Shown: positions 11,170 through 22,680 of the stretch, piece after piece
Position numbering within the stretch: position 1 is the first letter of the stretch
How the letters are laid out: each line of letters opens with the position of its first letter
From: Cephalotus follicularis
Lineage: Eukaryota; Streptophyta; Magnoliopsida; Oxalidales; Cephalotaceae
NCBI GenBank assembly: GCA_001972305.1
Contig: BDDD01000077.1
Span: 186,001-250,000, forward strand
Reading direction: 5' to 3'
DNA: 64,000 bases
Notes under the pieces: generated by a model
Seen by the model: the letters and a program-made list of their open reading frames with translations, nothing else
The model's database searches: none
Told to the model about the DNA's origin: nothing
Translations under genes and position numbers: made by a program

Positions 11170-14100
11170 TGAAATGAAGTCCATCGTCACATGCTCCTAT
11201 TTCCACTATGGAATCGGTAAAGGCTGTAACAAACCCGCTGGCCTCTGGTGCTCAGCCTTGATAGTATGACAAGTGTAACACTTCGCGACATAGTCAGCAA
11301 TCTCCCTCTTCATGCCAGTACACCAGTAGTTCCTCTTCAGGTCTTGGTACATCTTGGTGCTACCAGGATGTATGCTATACTGGGATTTGTGAGCCCGATA
11401 AAGCAACTCACCCTTCAACGCATCATCATTTGGGAGACACACTCGTCCCCAGAATCTCAGAATGCCGTCAGAACGCATCTGAAAATCCGACACCGGACCC
11501 AGATTATCGTGAATCTTCAGTAGTTCAGGATCATGCAACTGTGCATTCTTTATATGGTCTAGTAGTATCGGCTGCACTCGCATGCTTAATACAAAGACCC
11601 TCGGTGACTGATCAAATGGAGACCATCTTTGGAAGTCCTCTAACATCTTCCACGGAGATATCATCGTGTTAGCAATCATAGTCTTACGGCTTAAGGCATC
11701 CGCGACCACATTCGATTTCCCGGGATGGTACTGAATACTACAGTCATAGTCATTAAAGAACTCAACCCATCTCCGTTTCCTCATGTTCAGTGTATCTTGA
11801 GAGAAAAGATACCTCAAACTCTTGTGGTCAGTAAAAATCTCAAACTGTGCCCTATATAAATAATGTCTCCATTTCGGAAGAGCAAAAATAATTGCGGCCA
11901 ATTCAAGATCATGTGTCGGGTAGTTTTCCTCATACGACTCTAGCTTCCACGAAGCATAAGCAATCACTCTGCCTCGTTGCATCAACACGTAACCCAATCC
12001 CTTACCCGAAGCATCACCGTAAACTGCAAAGCCCTCATTACCCTTACGTAACGACAAAACAAGAGCGGAAACCAACCGATCCTTCAGATCACAAAAACTG
12101 GCTTCACATTCATCATCCTATATAAACAAGGTCTTCTTCTGGGTAAGCTTCGTCAACGGTGCGGCTATCCTTGAGAAGTTCTGAATGAACCTCCGATAAT
12201 ATCCGACCAAACCAAGAAAACTACGCACCTCGGTCACGTTCCTTGGTTGTGGCCAATCTCGTGCCACCTCAGTCTTTGACGGGTCCACCGTCAAACCCTC
12301 TCCAGATACAATGTGACCAAGAAAAATCACATGATCGAGCCAGAACTCACACTTGCCAAACTTGGTATACAACTGATGCTCTCTGAGAATCTGCAAAACC
12401 AATATTAGATGATAGGCTTGCTCCTCCTCACTCCTTGAGTATACTAGTATGTCATCGATGAACACCACCACAAATTGATCCAGGTAAGGTTGGAACACAT
12501 CATTCATCAGCGACATAAACGCTGCTGGGGCATTGGTGACACCAAATGGCATTACCAAAAACTCATAGTGACCATACCTCATCCAGAAGTCAGTCTTCTC
12601 TATATCTCCTTCCTTCACACTCAGCTGGTGATAACCCTACTTCAGATTGAGTTTGGAAAACACCCTTGACCCTTGTAACTGGTTAAACAAATCTTCAATT
12701 TGTGAAAGAGGATACTTGATTTTAATGGTGGCCTTATTCAACATCTTGTAGTCGATACAAAGCCTCATCGACCTATCTTTCTTTTTCACAAATAACACTG
12801 GTGCGCCCCACGGAGATACACTGGGCCAAACAAAACCCTTATCAATTAGGTCTTGCAACTATAACTTCAGTTCTCGCAACTCCGCAGGAGCCATTTGGTA
12901 GGACGCCTTGGAGATAGGAGCCTTACAAGGTACTAGATCAATCACAAACTCCATGCTCCTCTTTGGTGGTAAAGACACTAAATCTGCAGGGAATACATCC
13001 GGAAATTCATTCACACCCGGAACTTCCTCCGGGCTCTTACCTTTCTCCTTTCTTTTGTCAATCACATGCGTCAGAAACCCTTCACACCCTTTTTCCAAAT
13101 ATCTCGATGCCCGAATAAATGATATAATCGGTGTCGAGAACCCTTTGCTTCCCTTGAACTGTGTAGTAGTTCCATCAGGTAAGCAAAAATCCATAGTCTT
13201 GTCGTAACAGTCCATCCATGCACGGTAAGCTGACAACCAGTCCATACCCAAGATGACATCGAAGTCAAGTATGGGCAATACAATCAAATCTGCATACACT
13301 GGAATACCTACCATAGAAATCTCACAACCCCTATACACCGAATCTGTACACATGGAACCCCCAGTAGGTGTACTCACATCGAGAACATATGGCATGCAAT
13401 CAGGAGGCACATTTAAACATGATGCAAATCGGGAAGCAATAAAAGAATGCGATGCTCCCGAGTCCATCAACACTCTAGCAGAAAAACCGTAAAAATATAT
13501 AGTACCTCCCACAACAGAAGTAGACTCTGGAACCTCTGTCTGAGTGAGAATGAAAACTCTACCTTTCATGATACTCTTGCCGGTATCTCTCTGCTGTGAT
13601 GGTCCAGGTGCAGAACCACTACCACTCGCTGGCCCCGTAGGTGCTGTCATCTGGCCCCTCGGGCAATCCCTCGCCATGTGGCCAGACTCCCCACATCTCA
13701 AGCACAGCCCTTTCTTCAACCAACAGTCTCTCAGAATGTGACCCATACGACCGCATGCAGAACAAGCTCTGGGCCTCATGTTACTCCCCTAGCTAGCAGA
13801 CTGACTGGATCTATTCTTTGGTGACTCTGATGGTGAACCGATGCCCTGCCATTTCGATGATGCTGGCCTAGACTGAGTAGAAGTCTGTTTACTCTGCTGT
13901 GCTCGGGCCCTCTCGGCCCATTCTTCACTCAATACACTCTCTATCAACCTCGCCTTCTGGGTGACCTGCACAAAAGTACCCAGCTCTATAACTCTAATCC
14001 GAGACCGAAGATCTGGTCGTAGGCCTCTCAAGAACCTTCGAATCTTCTTTTCTTCATCGGCCACTAGATAGGCTGAATGCCCGGTAAGCTCCACAAATCT

Positions 14101-14739
14101 GACCTGATACCCGGCCACAGTCACGTCACCCTGACGCAGCTCCAAGAGCTTCGTCTCTCTCCTTTCCCGCTCTATCCGGGGTACATAAGTCTCCAGGAAC
14201 TCCTCCTGAAACCCCTCCCAACTACTAGAAACTCCGGTGGCCTCCCATTTTTCTTTGACCATCTCCCACCTGTGAATGGCCTCACCCCATAGCCGATACA
14301 TAGCAAATCTCAGTTTCTGCCTATCAGTGCACTCCATCACCTCGAAGATCTTCTCTAGATCCTGTAGCCACCTCTCCACAATAGTGGCATCAAACTCCCC
14401 TTTGAAACTGGAAGGATTCTATCTTATAAACCTCTCAAGGTTCCTTCCAAACCGATTACCATCATCCTGTATACCGTAAGCGGGAGCCATCTGCTGAGGC
14501 TGAGCCTGAGCATACAATCTCCGCATCTCCTCCATGTTCGCTGCATTGGCAGCCATCTGCTGCTGGAAGTAGTCAGCGATGCGGTCCATCGGATCTCTCA
14601 CATTAGGTGCTGCCTCTGAAACATTCATGTTGGCAGCCTCGTGTGAAACATTATTCATTGGATCTCCCCCAAGATTTACCTCCTTGGGAACATCCTCGTC
14701 AACAATCCTACGCCTTCTGCATCTTCTCTGACCATCCAT
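11170..14739 (-). pseudogene. G1 Tekay-type Gypsy gag-pol, amber stops, 3'-truncated in integrase
   Basis: This is the polyprotein of a chromovirus-type Gypsy element in a single reading frame from the ATG at 14739. In order: basic N-terminus; Retrotrans_gag core (WLQDLEKIFEVMECTD to RFVELTG, 14379-14080); two CCHC knuckles (CSACGRMGHILRDC and CLRCGESGHMARDC, about 13760-13660); intact protease motif VLMDSGASHSFI at about 13470; reverse transcriptase with FIDDILVYS at about 12462; RNase H ([10 protein letters not shown], about 12010); and the integrase HHCC start (HPGSTKMYQDL to CYTCHTIKAEHQRPAG). The sequence ends just after the MDF that opens the integrase core. The DDE catalytic core and the chromodomain region are lost. 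I see no frameshift, only seven in-frame stops at 14419, 13789, 12859, 12637, 12118, 11206 and 11197, all TAG. Confidence 0.9.
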
Positions 14740-14865
14740 TTGTTCCTATAATAAAATGACATTAACCATCAGGAACAATCTCAAATTATCAAAGAACTTT
14801 CCTTATAGGAAAACTTATTTAATTTCCAAGGATAGTATCCTAGCTAAGCATATAAATGGATATAT

Positions 14866-14877
14866 GCTCTGATACCA
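14866..14877 (-). other. G1 primer-binding site (initiator Met tRNA type)
   Basis: The minus strand reads TGGTATCAGAGC, the standard plant retrotransposon primer-binding site, four bases inside the LTR end at 14882. Confidence 0.9.
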
Positions 14878-14881
14878 CTGT

Positions 14882-17336
14882 TGTCACACCCTGCTTCATT
14901 TACAACATATGAGTCATGGCAATCAGCATAAATCCAGCTTATACAAAAATACGATAAATTTAAAACTTTGATTCCATTAACATCTTGCGGAAGCATTTAA
15001 TAATAAGCTGAATAAGTGAACTGAATCATGCGTCCCATACCACATGATTCCATCATTTAACATCGTTAAGCCATTGCCAACTGCACTCAAACAAAGCGTG
15101 ATCAAAGTCGATCAACATCATTAATACATTAAAATAGTAATCTAAAATAAAACATGTTTTAATACATTGTTTTAACATTTATTCAAGCAGATAAAACTCC
15201 ATCTCCCTTCTGGTTCGGCTGCGCACGGTCGATATCCATATCACTGCATCAATCTGTAATAGTAGAAGGTTAGCCTTTGTCCTCACTCAGCTAAATCATA
15301 AGTGAAATTTAGGGTCAATGATAATGAATGTCATGAAATGAATGCATTCGTGATGCAATATACAATATATCACTGTACATATATACACATATGTATCTAT
15401 GCCAATATGTGCAACCATGCCAAGTGACTACAACCATCAAATCATCAATCATGTCTCAAAGGACCAATCAATCCAATCAATGGTACGAAGAGGGTCGCCA
15501 TCTCTTGGCCCCGACGTCGTACTCTTACTCTGGCCCACAACTTCCTGGTAACGAAGCAAGTCAAATCAATCAACTCATGATGCTCGCACTCTGTGTTCAA
15601 CAATCATGGTAACCCGTGTTACTTGCACTCAGTGTTTAGTAACGTTGTATTTGGGTATCTCTAGCCATCTCCTGGCACCTAGGAGAACATCCCGCCACCA
15701 TCCATCAGCGACACTCCGTCACCCTGGCTAGTACGGCTTCAATCACAATTAATCAATCAATTCAAATCAAATAATTTCCAAGTAATTTATAAAATACTGG
15801 AAATCATACATTTATTTTAAAATGTATTCTATCTTTGAAACCAAGTTTCAATCAGTCAAAAACATACATTTATCAAAATATACATTTTTGTATCAATTAA
15901 TGATTTGTATAAAATTATGTACACATTTCTAAAATGAATAAAACACTTTAGAATCATTCATATTCCAATTAGCAATTCATTTCATATCAAAATGCAATGC
16001 AAAACATATGCTCAAAGTGTAGGTCAGTCCCAACCAGTCGGTTGTCTCCCCTTGACAGTCGGCTGTTTTCCTTCAACAGTCGGTTTTCCCCCTTCAACAG
16101 TCGGTTATCCAATATTTGGTAGTCGGCTGTCTCCCTTAAAAGTGGGTTCTCTCTCATTTGACAGTCAGATGCCCCTTTAACAGTCGGCTGTCTCCCCTTG
16201 ACAGTCAGCGGTTTTGTGAACAGTACGTATTTCCTACATCGCTACTCACCCCAGCTTCGCCACCTCAGCGAATCCGGGTAAAGTGACACATGGACAGTCG
16301 AGTGTCACCCCAAACAATCGGCTGTGCCATCTACAGTCATTTGCCCTCACTCAGCAGTCAACTACACTACTAGCAGGAGGTGACCTCCTTTAAAATGCAT
16401 GAACAGTCGACTGACTCCTTAGCACAGTCGGCAGTTTCCTTCGAGTAGTCAGCTGTTCACATTGAACAGTCGACTGGAACCCTCGAACAGTCAGCTGTCC
16501 TCCTGGGACAATCGGCTGCTTCTACGACCAGTGTACAAAAACAGCAGAAAAATACATACAATTCTCAGCCCAATCCAAACAAAATAGAGCATTCATCAAC
16601 AATAACACATTTCATGCTCATATTCACAGTCTATTGCATGCATTTCATCCATGAACATCCATTATAACGGAACTTAAATCACAATTATAAAATCCCCTAC
16701 CTTTGAATTTCAAGTTAGGAATTGCAATCCACCTCTTTAAGTCTCGAATTTGAGGAGTTCAAAGCTCCCAGGTCCGTCCAACAACTCCAACAGGTCTGGT
16801 TCCCCCATTGGTTTGAGCCTCCAAGCTCCCAGTTCAAATATGGAGCACTTAGGTTCACTTCTCCCTCTCTTTTCTCTCCTTGTTCCTCACAATCTCTCCA
16901 TTTCTTTTCTCTCTTTGAAAAGCTGATTGAAAGAGGAGGAGAAAGTGTGTTTTTATGGAGAAAACGTGTTTCTCGTTCTCCCTGCCGACACAACCCATCA
17001 ATCCTTTCTCTCTCTGCAGTGGCTGGTCTGGCACACACTTGTGCTGTCTGACGCATTACAGTCGACTGTCTTACTTGGCAGTTGACTGCCTCTGCCGACC
17101 ATTCCAGCCAGCTGTCTCTCCCAGCAGTCAGCTGGTTCCACTTAAGGGGGTCCAGTCCCCTGTCTCTCTCTGACAGTCGGCTGCCCACACTGTTGCAACA
17201 CTTTTCAAAACATTTCTTTAACCTTTTGCTCAAGTCTTAACATCAGAAAGTGGAAAAATCATGATTTTCATTAATTTAATGCATCGGTTACATCGGGAAA
17301 TACAATATTACGTTTAATGAAAATCCCGGGCATGAC
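14882..17336 (-). mobile_element. G1 5' LTR (about 2.45 kb)
   Basis: On the plus strand it runs from TGTCACACCCTGC at 14882, next to the primer-binding site, to CCCGGGCATGACA at 17336. On the element's strand it therefore starts TGTCATGCCCGGG and ends GGGTGTGACA. The U3 part (16010-17180) carries many CAGTCGACTG and CAGTCGGCTG motifs, a 10-bp palindrome and its variants. A CT-rich leader-like block lies at 16855-17000. The right terminus is supported by similar layout in G4 and in the solo LTR, but the homology that continues past it is odd (see 9633). Confidence 0.7.
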
Positions 17337-18029
17337 AAAGACTTAATGTCCCGGGCGGGCACTGGGAGATTGGGAACTAGAGGTTTCCGGGGATGTCTCC
17401 CATAGTCTCAATGCATTCATGAAATTATAGTTATCGCAGTTTTACCTAGGGGTGACATTTATCCAAACCCTAGTCCATGGTAGGAGCAGAGATGATGAAG
17501 GATACGTGGCACACAAACCGATGACAGTGATAAAGTATTGGGGAATCGGCTAACGAATGATGGGCATGGTACTTTGTGATCCACGGATCCGGGGGTGATT
17601 ATAGATCACACGAGGCTATTAGCTAGATAGTCGTACCAGAACATTGTGATGTTCTGTGAAATTTATCAGCGTACCAAAAATCCACCGGGCTTTCGGGTCC
17701 CGCCTGATTATTGGAAAAGTGACGCATGCAGAACACATGCTTGCTTGGTGTTAAATCTAGTTTTTAACTAGTATATATTATTTTGACATTAGCGGTTTGT
17801 TTTTCGTTTCACTAATTGTCATCTTGATATATAAAGAGACTTTAAAGCCGGAGCATGATTGAATTTTAATTAAATTAATTTAAGAGAGAGTATTTAATTA
17901 TTTAAAGTGAGAGATTTTAATTAAATCATAAAAGAGAGAAACATGTTTAATTAATTGAGAGAATAATTAAACATAAGGGAGAAACAAATTAAATTTGAAA
18001 GAGACTTTAATCAAAGAGAAAGGAGAAAT

Positions 18030-18064
<35 letters not shown>

Positions 18065-18970
18065 AAGTCAAAAAGTCATTTTTTAATGATCTCTCTCACA
18101 CTCTCTCCGAATTTTAATCTCTCCCGTGCATTTTGGCGAGGCGAGAGGCCCTTTCTATGCCAGCGTGCAAGAGGTGCGGGATCGGTAGGTGGAGCCAACC
18201 TTTGGCTTCACCTATCTTAACCTTAGTTTAGGCGTTTCCTGACATTTTCTGGCCAGTTTTGCATTCTGATAGTCAACTCTCCGAGTTGACGTGTCGGCTG
18301 CTGTGACTTGGCATTCTGTGCCGAGTCATGGCGAGTCTGTGGTGTGAGTGTGAAGAGGTGAAGGGGTTGAGGTGTTTGGTGGCTTGGCGGCCACTAATGG
18401 TGAACGGCGAGTCAACTCAGTGACTCACCGCCGACCGTTCTTAGCGCTCTAGGCCGAGTCTCGCCGAGTTTCGGCCACCGGTGTGTAGATCGGGAAATTG
18501 GTATCCATATATGTCGCGGTCGGTCAATGGCAAGTTGATCGAGACTCACTGAGTCACCTCTGCTGTTTGCTGTGTTCCGGGGGGCTTCTCGGTGCATCTC
18601 CGCCAGAAATGGGTATAGCAGATTTTTTGGAGCCCGGTGGTGTCAAGATCGGACTTAACGTGGACTGTTCGGAATCCCCCAGTGGTATTGGTGACCCGGC
18701 AGTTGCTACTTCAAGCGTGTAGCGGCAAAGTGGTGGAGTCTCCAATGTTGGTATGGTCGCTTCCCTTATGATTTTATGTTTACCGATGTGCTCTCAGTTA
18801 ATGTTTATGTGCATGCTTGATTATTTGTTTTGGTTTGATTGTTAATTAAACAGAGATCCTAGGCCTTATTTATTTGGTACTAAGATGTTAGTGTGAACCT
18901 TGACATGCTGTCTTGGTGTTTTTGAAAAATTAAAATTATACTCACTTCCATCCTAGGACCAAATCGACCG
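17337..18970 (+). mobile_element. Non-coding flank, probably part of a Gypsy LTR
   Basis: No domain-bearing ORF is present. 17337-18178 is the duplicated flank shared with 10303-11148. A GA microsatellite lies at 18032-18061. The part from 18240 to 18700 resembles, on the opposite strand, the right part of the solo-type LTR at 50940-51320, with phrases such as GAGTCAACTCAGTGA and 'gccgag/ggccg' runs. I therefore read it as LTR sequence in plus orientation. It stops near 18970, where G3 gag begins. Confidence 0.5.
18032..18061. repeat. GA microsatellite
   Basis: An uninterrupted GA run of about 30 bp. The matching place in the duplicate copy (about 11003) has a shorter run, as expected for replication slippage after duplication. 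Confidence 0.9.
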
Positions 18971-18999
18971 GGAAACCTAGCTAGGTTTCCAACAGATCC

Positions 19000-20457
19000 A
19001 GCTATAGTTTGCTTATCAAAGCATTCACCCTACCTTGCATGATAGGTGTTGATCCCATTGGTTGCTTTCCATAGTCTCTTCGTCCTGAGCTATTGCTAGG
19101 ACGACCCTGATATCGTTATCCAGAATTGCAATTCTGCCGAGGACCTTCTTGTTGTGAAAAAGAACCCTGTCCTGATTGATTCCCATATCCGTACCTTCCA
19201 TAAGGACATTCTGTAACTTTATGATCTGCAGCTCCACATACCATACAATTTTCGGCCTTCCACCAACAATCTTCGGAGGCATGATTTGTACGCTGACAAT
19301 GTATGCATGGTTCATAAGGAGGCCTGACTGCTAGAATCCGCAAGTTTGTAATGACCCCTCTGCGGCGATAATAATCCTTAATCTCTTCATCGAGAGCCAC
19401 TGCCTCTTCTTCTCTGTTGTCTTCCAAATCTGGAAGGACCAGCTGGACTGCCAGTACTATGTGGGAATTCACTCTGGCCAGGGCTACTGCTATACCTTGA
19501 TCTCTGGGATTTATTACTGCCCCCAGAACTTCTACCAGAATGTTCTCCTGGAGAAACTGATCTCTTATTGTCCGTCTGGATCCTTAATTTATGTATCTCA
19601 TTAGTCACAACCTCTATGTCTCTGTCCCTACTAGACACTTCAAGGAGAGATCTTAGTCGTAAAGGTATCAGCTTTTGTCTGATATCAGGTTGGAGGCCAA
19701 TAAGAAATTTCTTGGTTTTCCTTGTTTCAGTATCAACCATGTGTGGAGCTACCCTCGACAATTCAACGAATTTTGCCTCATACTGGGCCACTGTAATATC
19801 ACCTTGAGCCTGGTTAAGAAATTCGGCTTCTCTTTTGTCAACTCCTGCTTCGGGATAGTACTATTCATAAAATTCTTCCTTAAATTTGTCCCATGATCTT
19901 ACTGTCCCTGATCATTCCCATGAGTCTTCAATCATTTTCCACCAGTGATCTGCTTCGCCTTGCAACACATATGTGGGGAAGAGTATCTTCTAAGAGTCAG
20001 AACATTCTAAGACCTTAAAAATCTTCTCCGTTTGCGTTAACCATCTTTCAGTTATCACTGCGTCCGAATCCCCTGTAAACACTGGAGGATTTAACCTTAA
20101 AAATCTGACTAGGGGATCCTTTAGGCATGTAGGTTGATCGACTGATCCCCTTGCTATCATAGTACACCTTAGGGGTCTTACAGCCGGAGGTTGTTCTGGT
20201 GCTTCAGTCGCTCGTCTATGAGGTCTGGCGGCTAAGGTTTGTTCCGGTGCAGTCGCATGATGCTGCATAAATTCATTCATCTGGGCCATCATTGCACGCA
20301 TTCTTCTCATAAGGCCCCTAGGCTCCTCTCGATTGGGAGCTGTTACTTCTGCCTCTTGGGCTACATTCACTTCTTTTACATCTCTACTTGCTCAAGTACG
20401 TCTAATCGATGGCTCGGCTCTTACTCCTCGTGCAGTTCTACTTCGACGACTATCCAT
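19000..20457 (-). pseudogene. G3 Gypsy gag, truncated before protease
   Basis: Gag of a chromovirus-type Gypsy element. The likely start is the ATG at 20457 (MDSRRSRTAR). The Retrotrans_gag core follows (FLRLNPPVFTG, then WLTQTEKIFKVLECSD, then VAQYEAKFVELSRVAPHMV and FLIGLQPDIRQKLIPL). A Ser/Gly-rich linker leads to CCHC knuckles (CIHCQRTNHASEDC and CMVCGAADHKVTEC) near 19310-19220. There is an in-frame TGA soon after the start, a TAG at 19990, another stop upstream of 19791, and a frameshift near 19390. The frame fades near 19000 just after a GRVNAL phrase that in G1 (GRVFIL) precedes the protease. Protease, reverse transcriptase and integrase are absent. The 5' LTR and primer-binding site lie to the right. 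Confidence 0.85.
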
Positions 20458-20570
20458 TTTTATACCATGTATAAGAACAAAGGGTTAATATCCACTTATC
20501 TTATCTGCATGCAGATAACTTTACATGCCAAGGACACTATACCGGTATACCCATCATAGAAGAACCTGGT

Positions 20571-20582
20571 GCTCTGATACCA
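20571..20582 (-). other. G3 primer-binding site
   Basis: The minus strand reads TGGTATCAGAGC, four bases from the LTR end at 20587. Confidence 0.9.
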
Positions 20583-21078
20583 AAACTGTAACGGCCCAAA
20601 CCCCAAGGGTCAATCCCCCAAGACTTGATGCGCCATAAGACGTACCATTCCATATACCAAACATTCAGCAGATTAATTTAAAAACAATTTATCAGACAGT
20701 AATGCATGCAGAAAATCCAAGTAAACAATAACTCATGTGGATAAAACCCAAAGTTATACAATACTGTCCATATCAAGCTCTGCCACAAACTGGCAGGTCA
20801 TAAAAAGTTATACAATCTCATCACCAAGCACTCTTGTCGTCGAACTGCAACTGGAGGGAGGAGACTTACTCAGGGTTCAATCTTCTGCTTGTTACGAAGC
20901 TCCACCTGCACCTGACCCGTTACATTACAATGCAATGGGTCAACAACCACTGGTTGTGTAGGAACTACTACCATGCATATGTGAAGTGCAATGCAGCAAG
21001 TATGAGCATGTATGCGAAGAGAGGTGCAATTATCATATAGTACAAGCATTCATGACATTCACAGTAACCATTACCAAT

Positions 21079-21103
21079 TATATATATATATATATATATA
21101 TAT
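21079..21103. repeat. TA microsatellite
   Basis: Twenty-five bases of uninterrupted alternating TA. Confidence 0.95.
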
Positions 21104-21264
21104 TCTTCCTCGGCATCCCTTACTTAGGGAGGAGCGGAATACGCACTCCAGACATTGAAGGCAGAGGAGCTGGGACAGGAACCTTTGCATTTACTCTAGG
21201 TCAGACCTCACTACAGTTCTGTCATTTATACATTATCCTTATACTATACAGTAACATTCATTCA

Positions 21265-21412
21265 ACATTGTGGCTCATCTCGATTGGTGATCCTTTTGGC
21301 TCATCTCAGTCGGTGATCCATTGGGCTATCTCGGTGACCTTCCTGGTTCATCTCAGTTGGTGACCCATTGGTTCATCTCAGGAATAGCCTTACTGGTTCA
21401 TCTCAGTGGCGA
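21265..21412. repeat. Degenerate 25-33 bp tandem repeat in G3 LTR
   Basis: A unit like 'GGCTCATCTCRGTYGGTGATCC' recurs five or six times (near 21269, 21296, 21325, 21350, 21380 and 21400). It holds no gene. Confidence 0.75.
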
Positions 21413-21594
21413 CCAAGTACATTACATTACTCGTTATTAGATTAACATTACATTTCCATTTCTCTAAGAGGTCTGCCTTTATTACATTTACATTACACTA
21501 CATTTATTTATCCTTTCATAGTTTCATTTCATTCACTCATTCACACTAGCCCTCCCAGGATCCCTAAGGTTGGGCACGATTGGATACATATGCC

Positions 21595-21835
21595 CTGGAG
21601 CATTCGGTGTATAGCATGGCATGCTCGAGCGCTATGCTATGCTCGGACGCATAGCTTGGCATTCTCGGGCGCTATGCTATGCTTGGACGCATAGCTTGTT
21701 ATGCTCGGGCTCATAGCTCGCATGCTCGGGAAGCATGCTAGAGTGCTGCTCTGGCGCATAGCTCGTATGCTAGGGACTCATGCTAGAGCGCTGCTCAGGC
21801 GCATAGCTCGCATGCATGCTCGGGCGCATTACAAT
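21595..21835. repeat. Degenerate tandem repeat with GCATAGC/GCTATGC inverted words
   Basis: About 240 bp built from words such as GCTATGCTATGCTCGG, ACGCATAGCTTG, CATGCTCGGG and GAGCGCTGCTC. Many words are partly self-complementary (GCATAGC with GCTATGC), so the single strand could fold extensively. Confidence 0.75.
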
Positions 21836-22189
21836 CTCTTGAACACTAACACTCACTTTTCAATCTAGAACGCAGTATGAAAACACTCATTTCCAGAGGA
21901 TGATAAAATACATTTTCTAACACATTCATTACTGTAAAAAATGGATTACCATAGCAACACGTACATTTAGAAATTTATGCAGTAGTGCAAGTAGGTAGTA
22001 GTGTAACGACCCGAATTCCCTTTGTACTGTTCATGCATACATTGCACCGCATTGTACTGTACGAAATTGTATTGAACCGTATTGCACTGTATTGATTTGA
22101 GGTATTCCTATACCTATTGGTTATTGTATTGATCAAACGCATGTTTAGTCGGGTTTTCGGCTGAGTTTCAAAGAATTTACCGAATTGAC

Positions 22190-22197
22190 TATATAAG
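22190..22197 (+). promoter_or_regulatory. TATA box in G2 5' LTR
   Basis: TATATAAG, repeated exactly in the 3' LTR at 28959-28966 within an otherwise diverged stretch. It is the likely promoter of G2. Confidence 0.75.
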
Positions 22198-22319
22198 TCA
22201 ATTCTTACTCTCATTCTCTCATATTCTCATGCTTCTCCCTCTCTCTATCATTCTCCCTCTCTCTCAATGGCTTTAAATTGGATTTTGACTTGAGATTGGC
22301 CACTTTTTCTGCACAAAAA

Positions 22320-22680
22320 TCAACCCTGCCCAGCAAAGACATCGACCCCAGCCCATGGACGTCGATGTCTTTCGCTTTAGAATGCTGTATCCTTGATTCC
22401 GCAACAAAGACATCAACGTCTTTCAAAGACATCGACGTCTTTCAAAGACATCAACGTCTTTGCCTTTGCCTTGAGATGTCTTCTCCCCAGGAAAGACATC
22501 AATGCTGAACATCGATGCGCATTCCCAAGCTACTTTTATTGAATCGCGTCGACGTCTTTGTTCAAGGACATCGACGTCCTTTAGCCAAATCTCTATACAA
22601 ATAGAGAAAGACATCGACGTCTTTCCACCGTTTTAAAAAGGCGTTAACGACTTTCGTCAAGGACATCAACACCTAATAGA
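22320..22680 (+). promoter_or_regulatory. Palindromic TCGA motif array in G2 5' LTR
   Basis: Repeats of the 18-bp near-palindrome AAAGACATCGACGTCTTT and shorter forms. Three tandem units sit at 22405-22461, where the 3' LTR has one (29551-29568). One unit sits at 22606-22624, where the 3' LTR has two (29707-29744). The unit is the same as in the U3 of Copia elements S1, S4 and S6. Confidence 0.75.

Larger units (their letters stand above)
20587..22001 (-). mobile_element. G3 5' LTR, cut by G2
   Basis: It starts (plus strand) TGTAACGGCCC next to the primer-binding site. It runs to 22001, where the G2 5' LTR begins TGTAACGACCC. The rest of this LTR is not found elsewhere in the window. It contains a TA microsatellite and two families of tandem repeats (listed separately). 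Confidence 0.75.

Noticed and set aside
16715-17233. 172-codon minus-strand open frame in the G1 LTR
   Set aside because: A similar frame in the duplicate (9756-10007) is much shorter and shifted. It lies in LTR U3 and leader sequence and no family is recognised.
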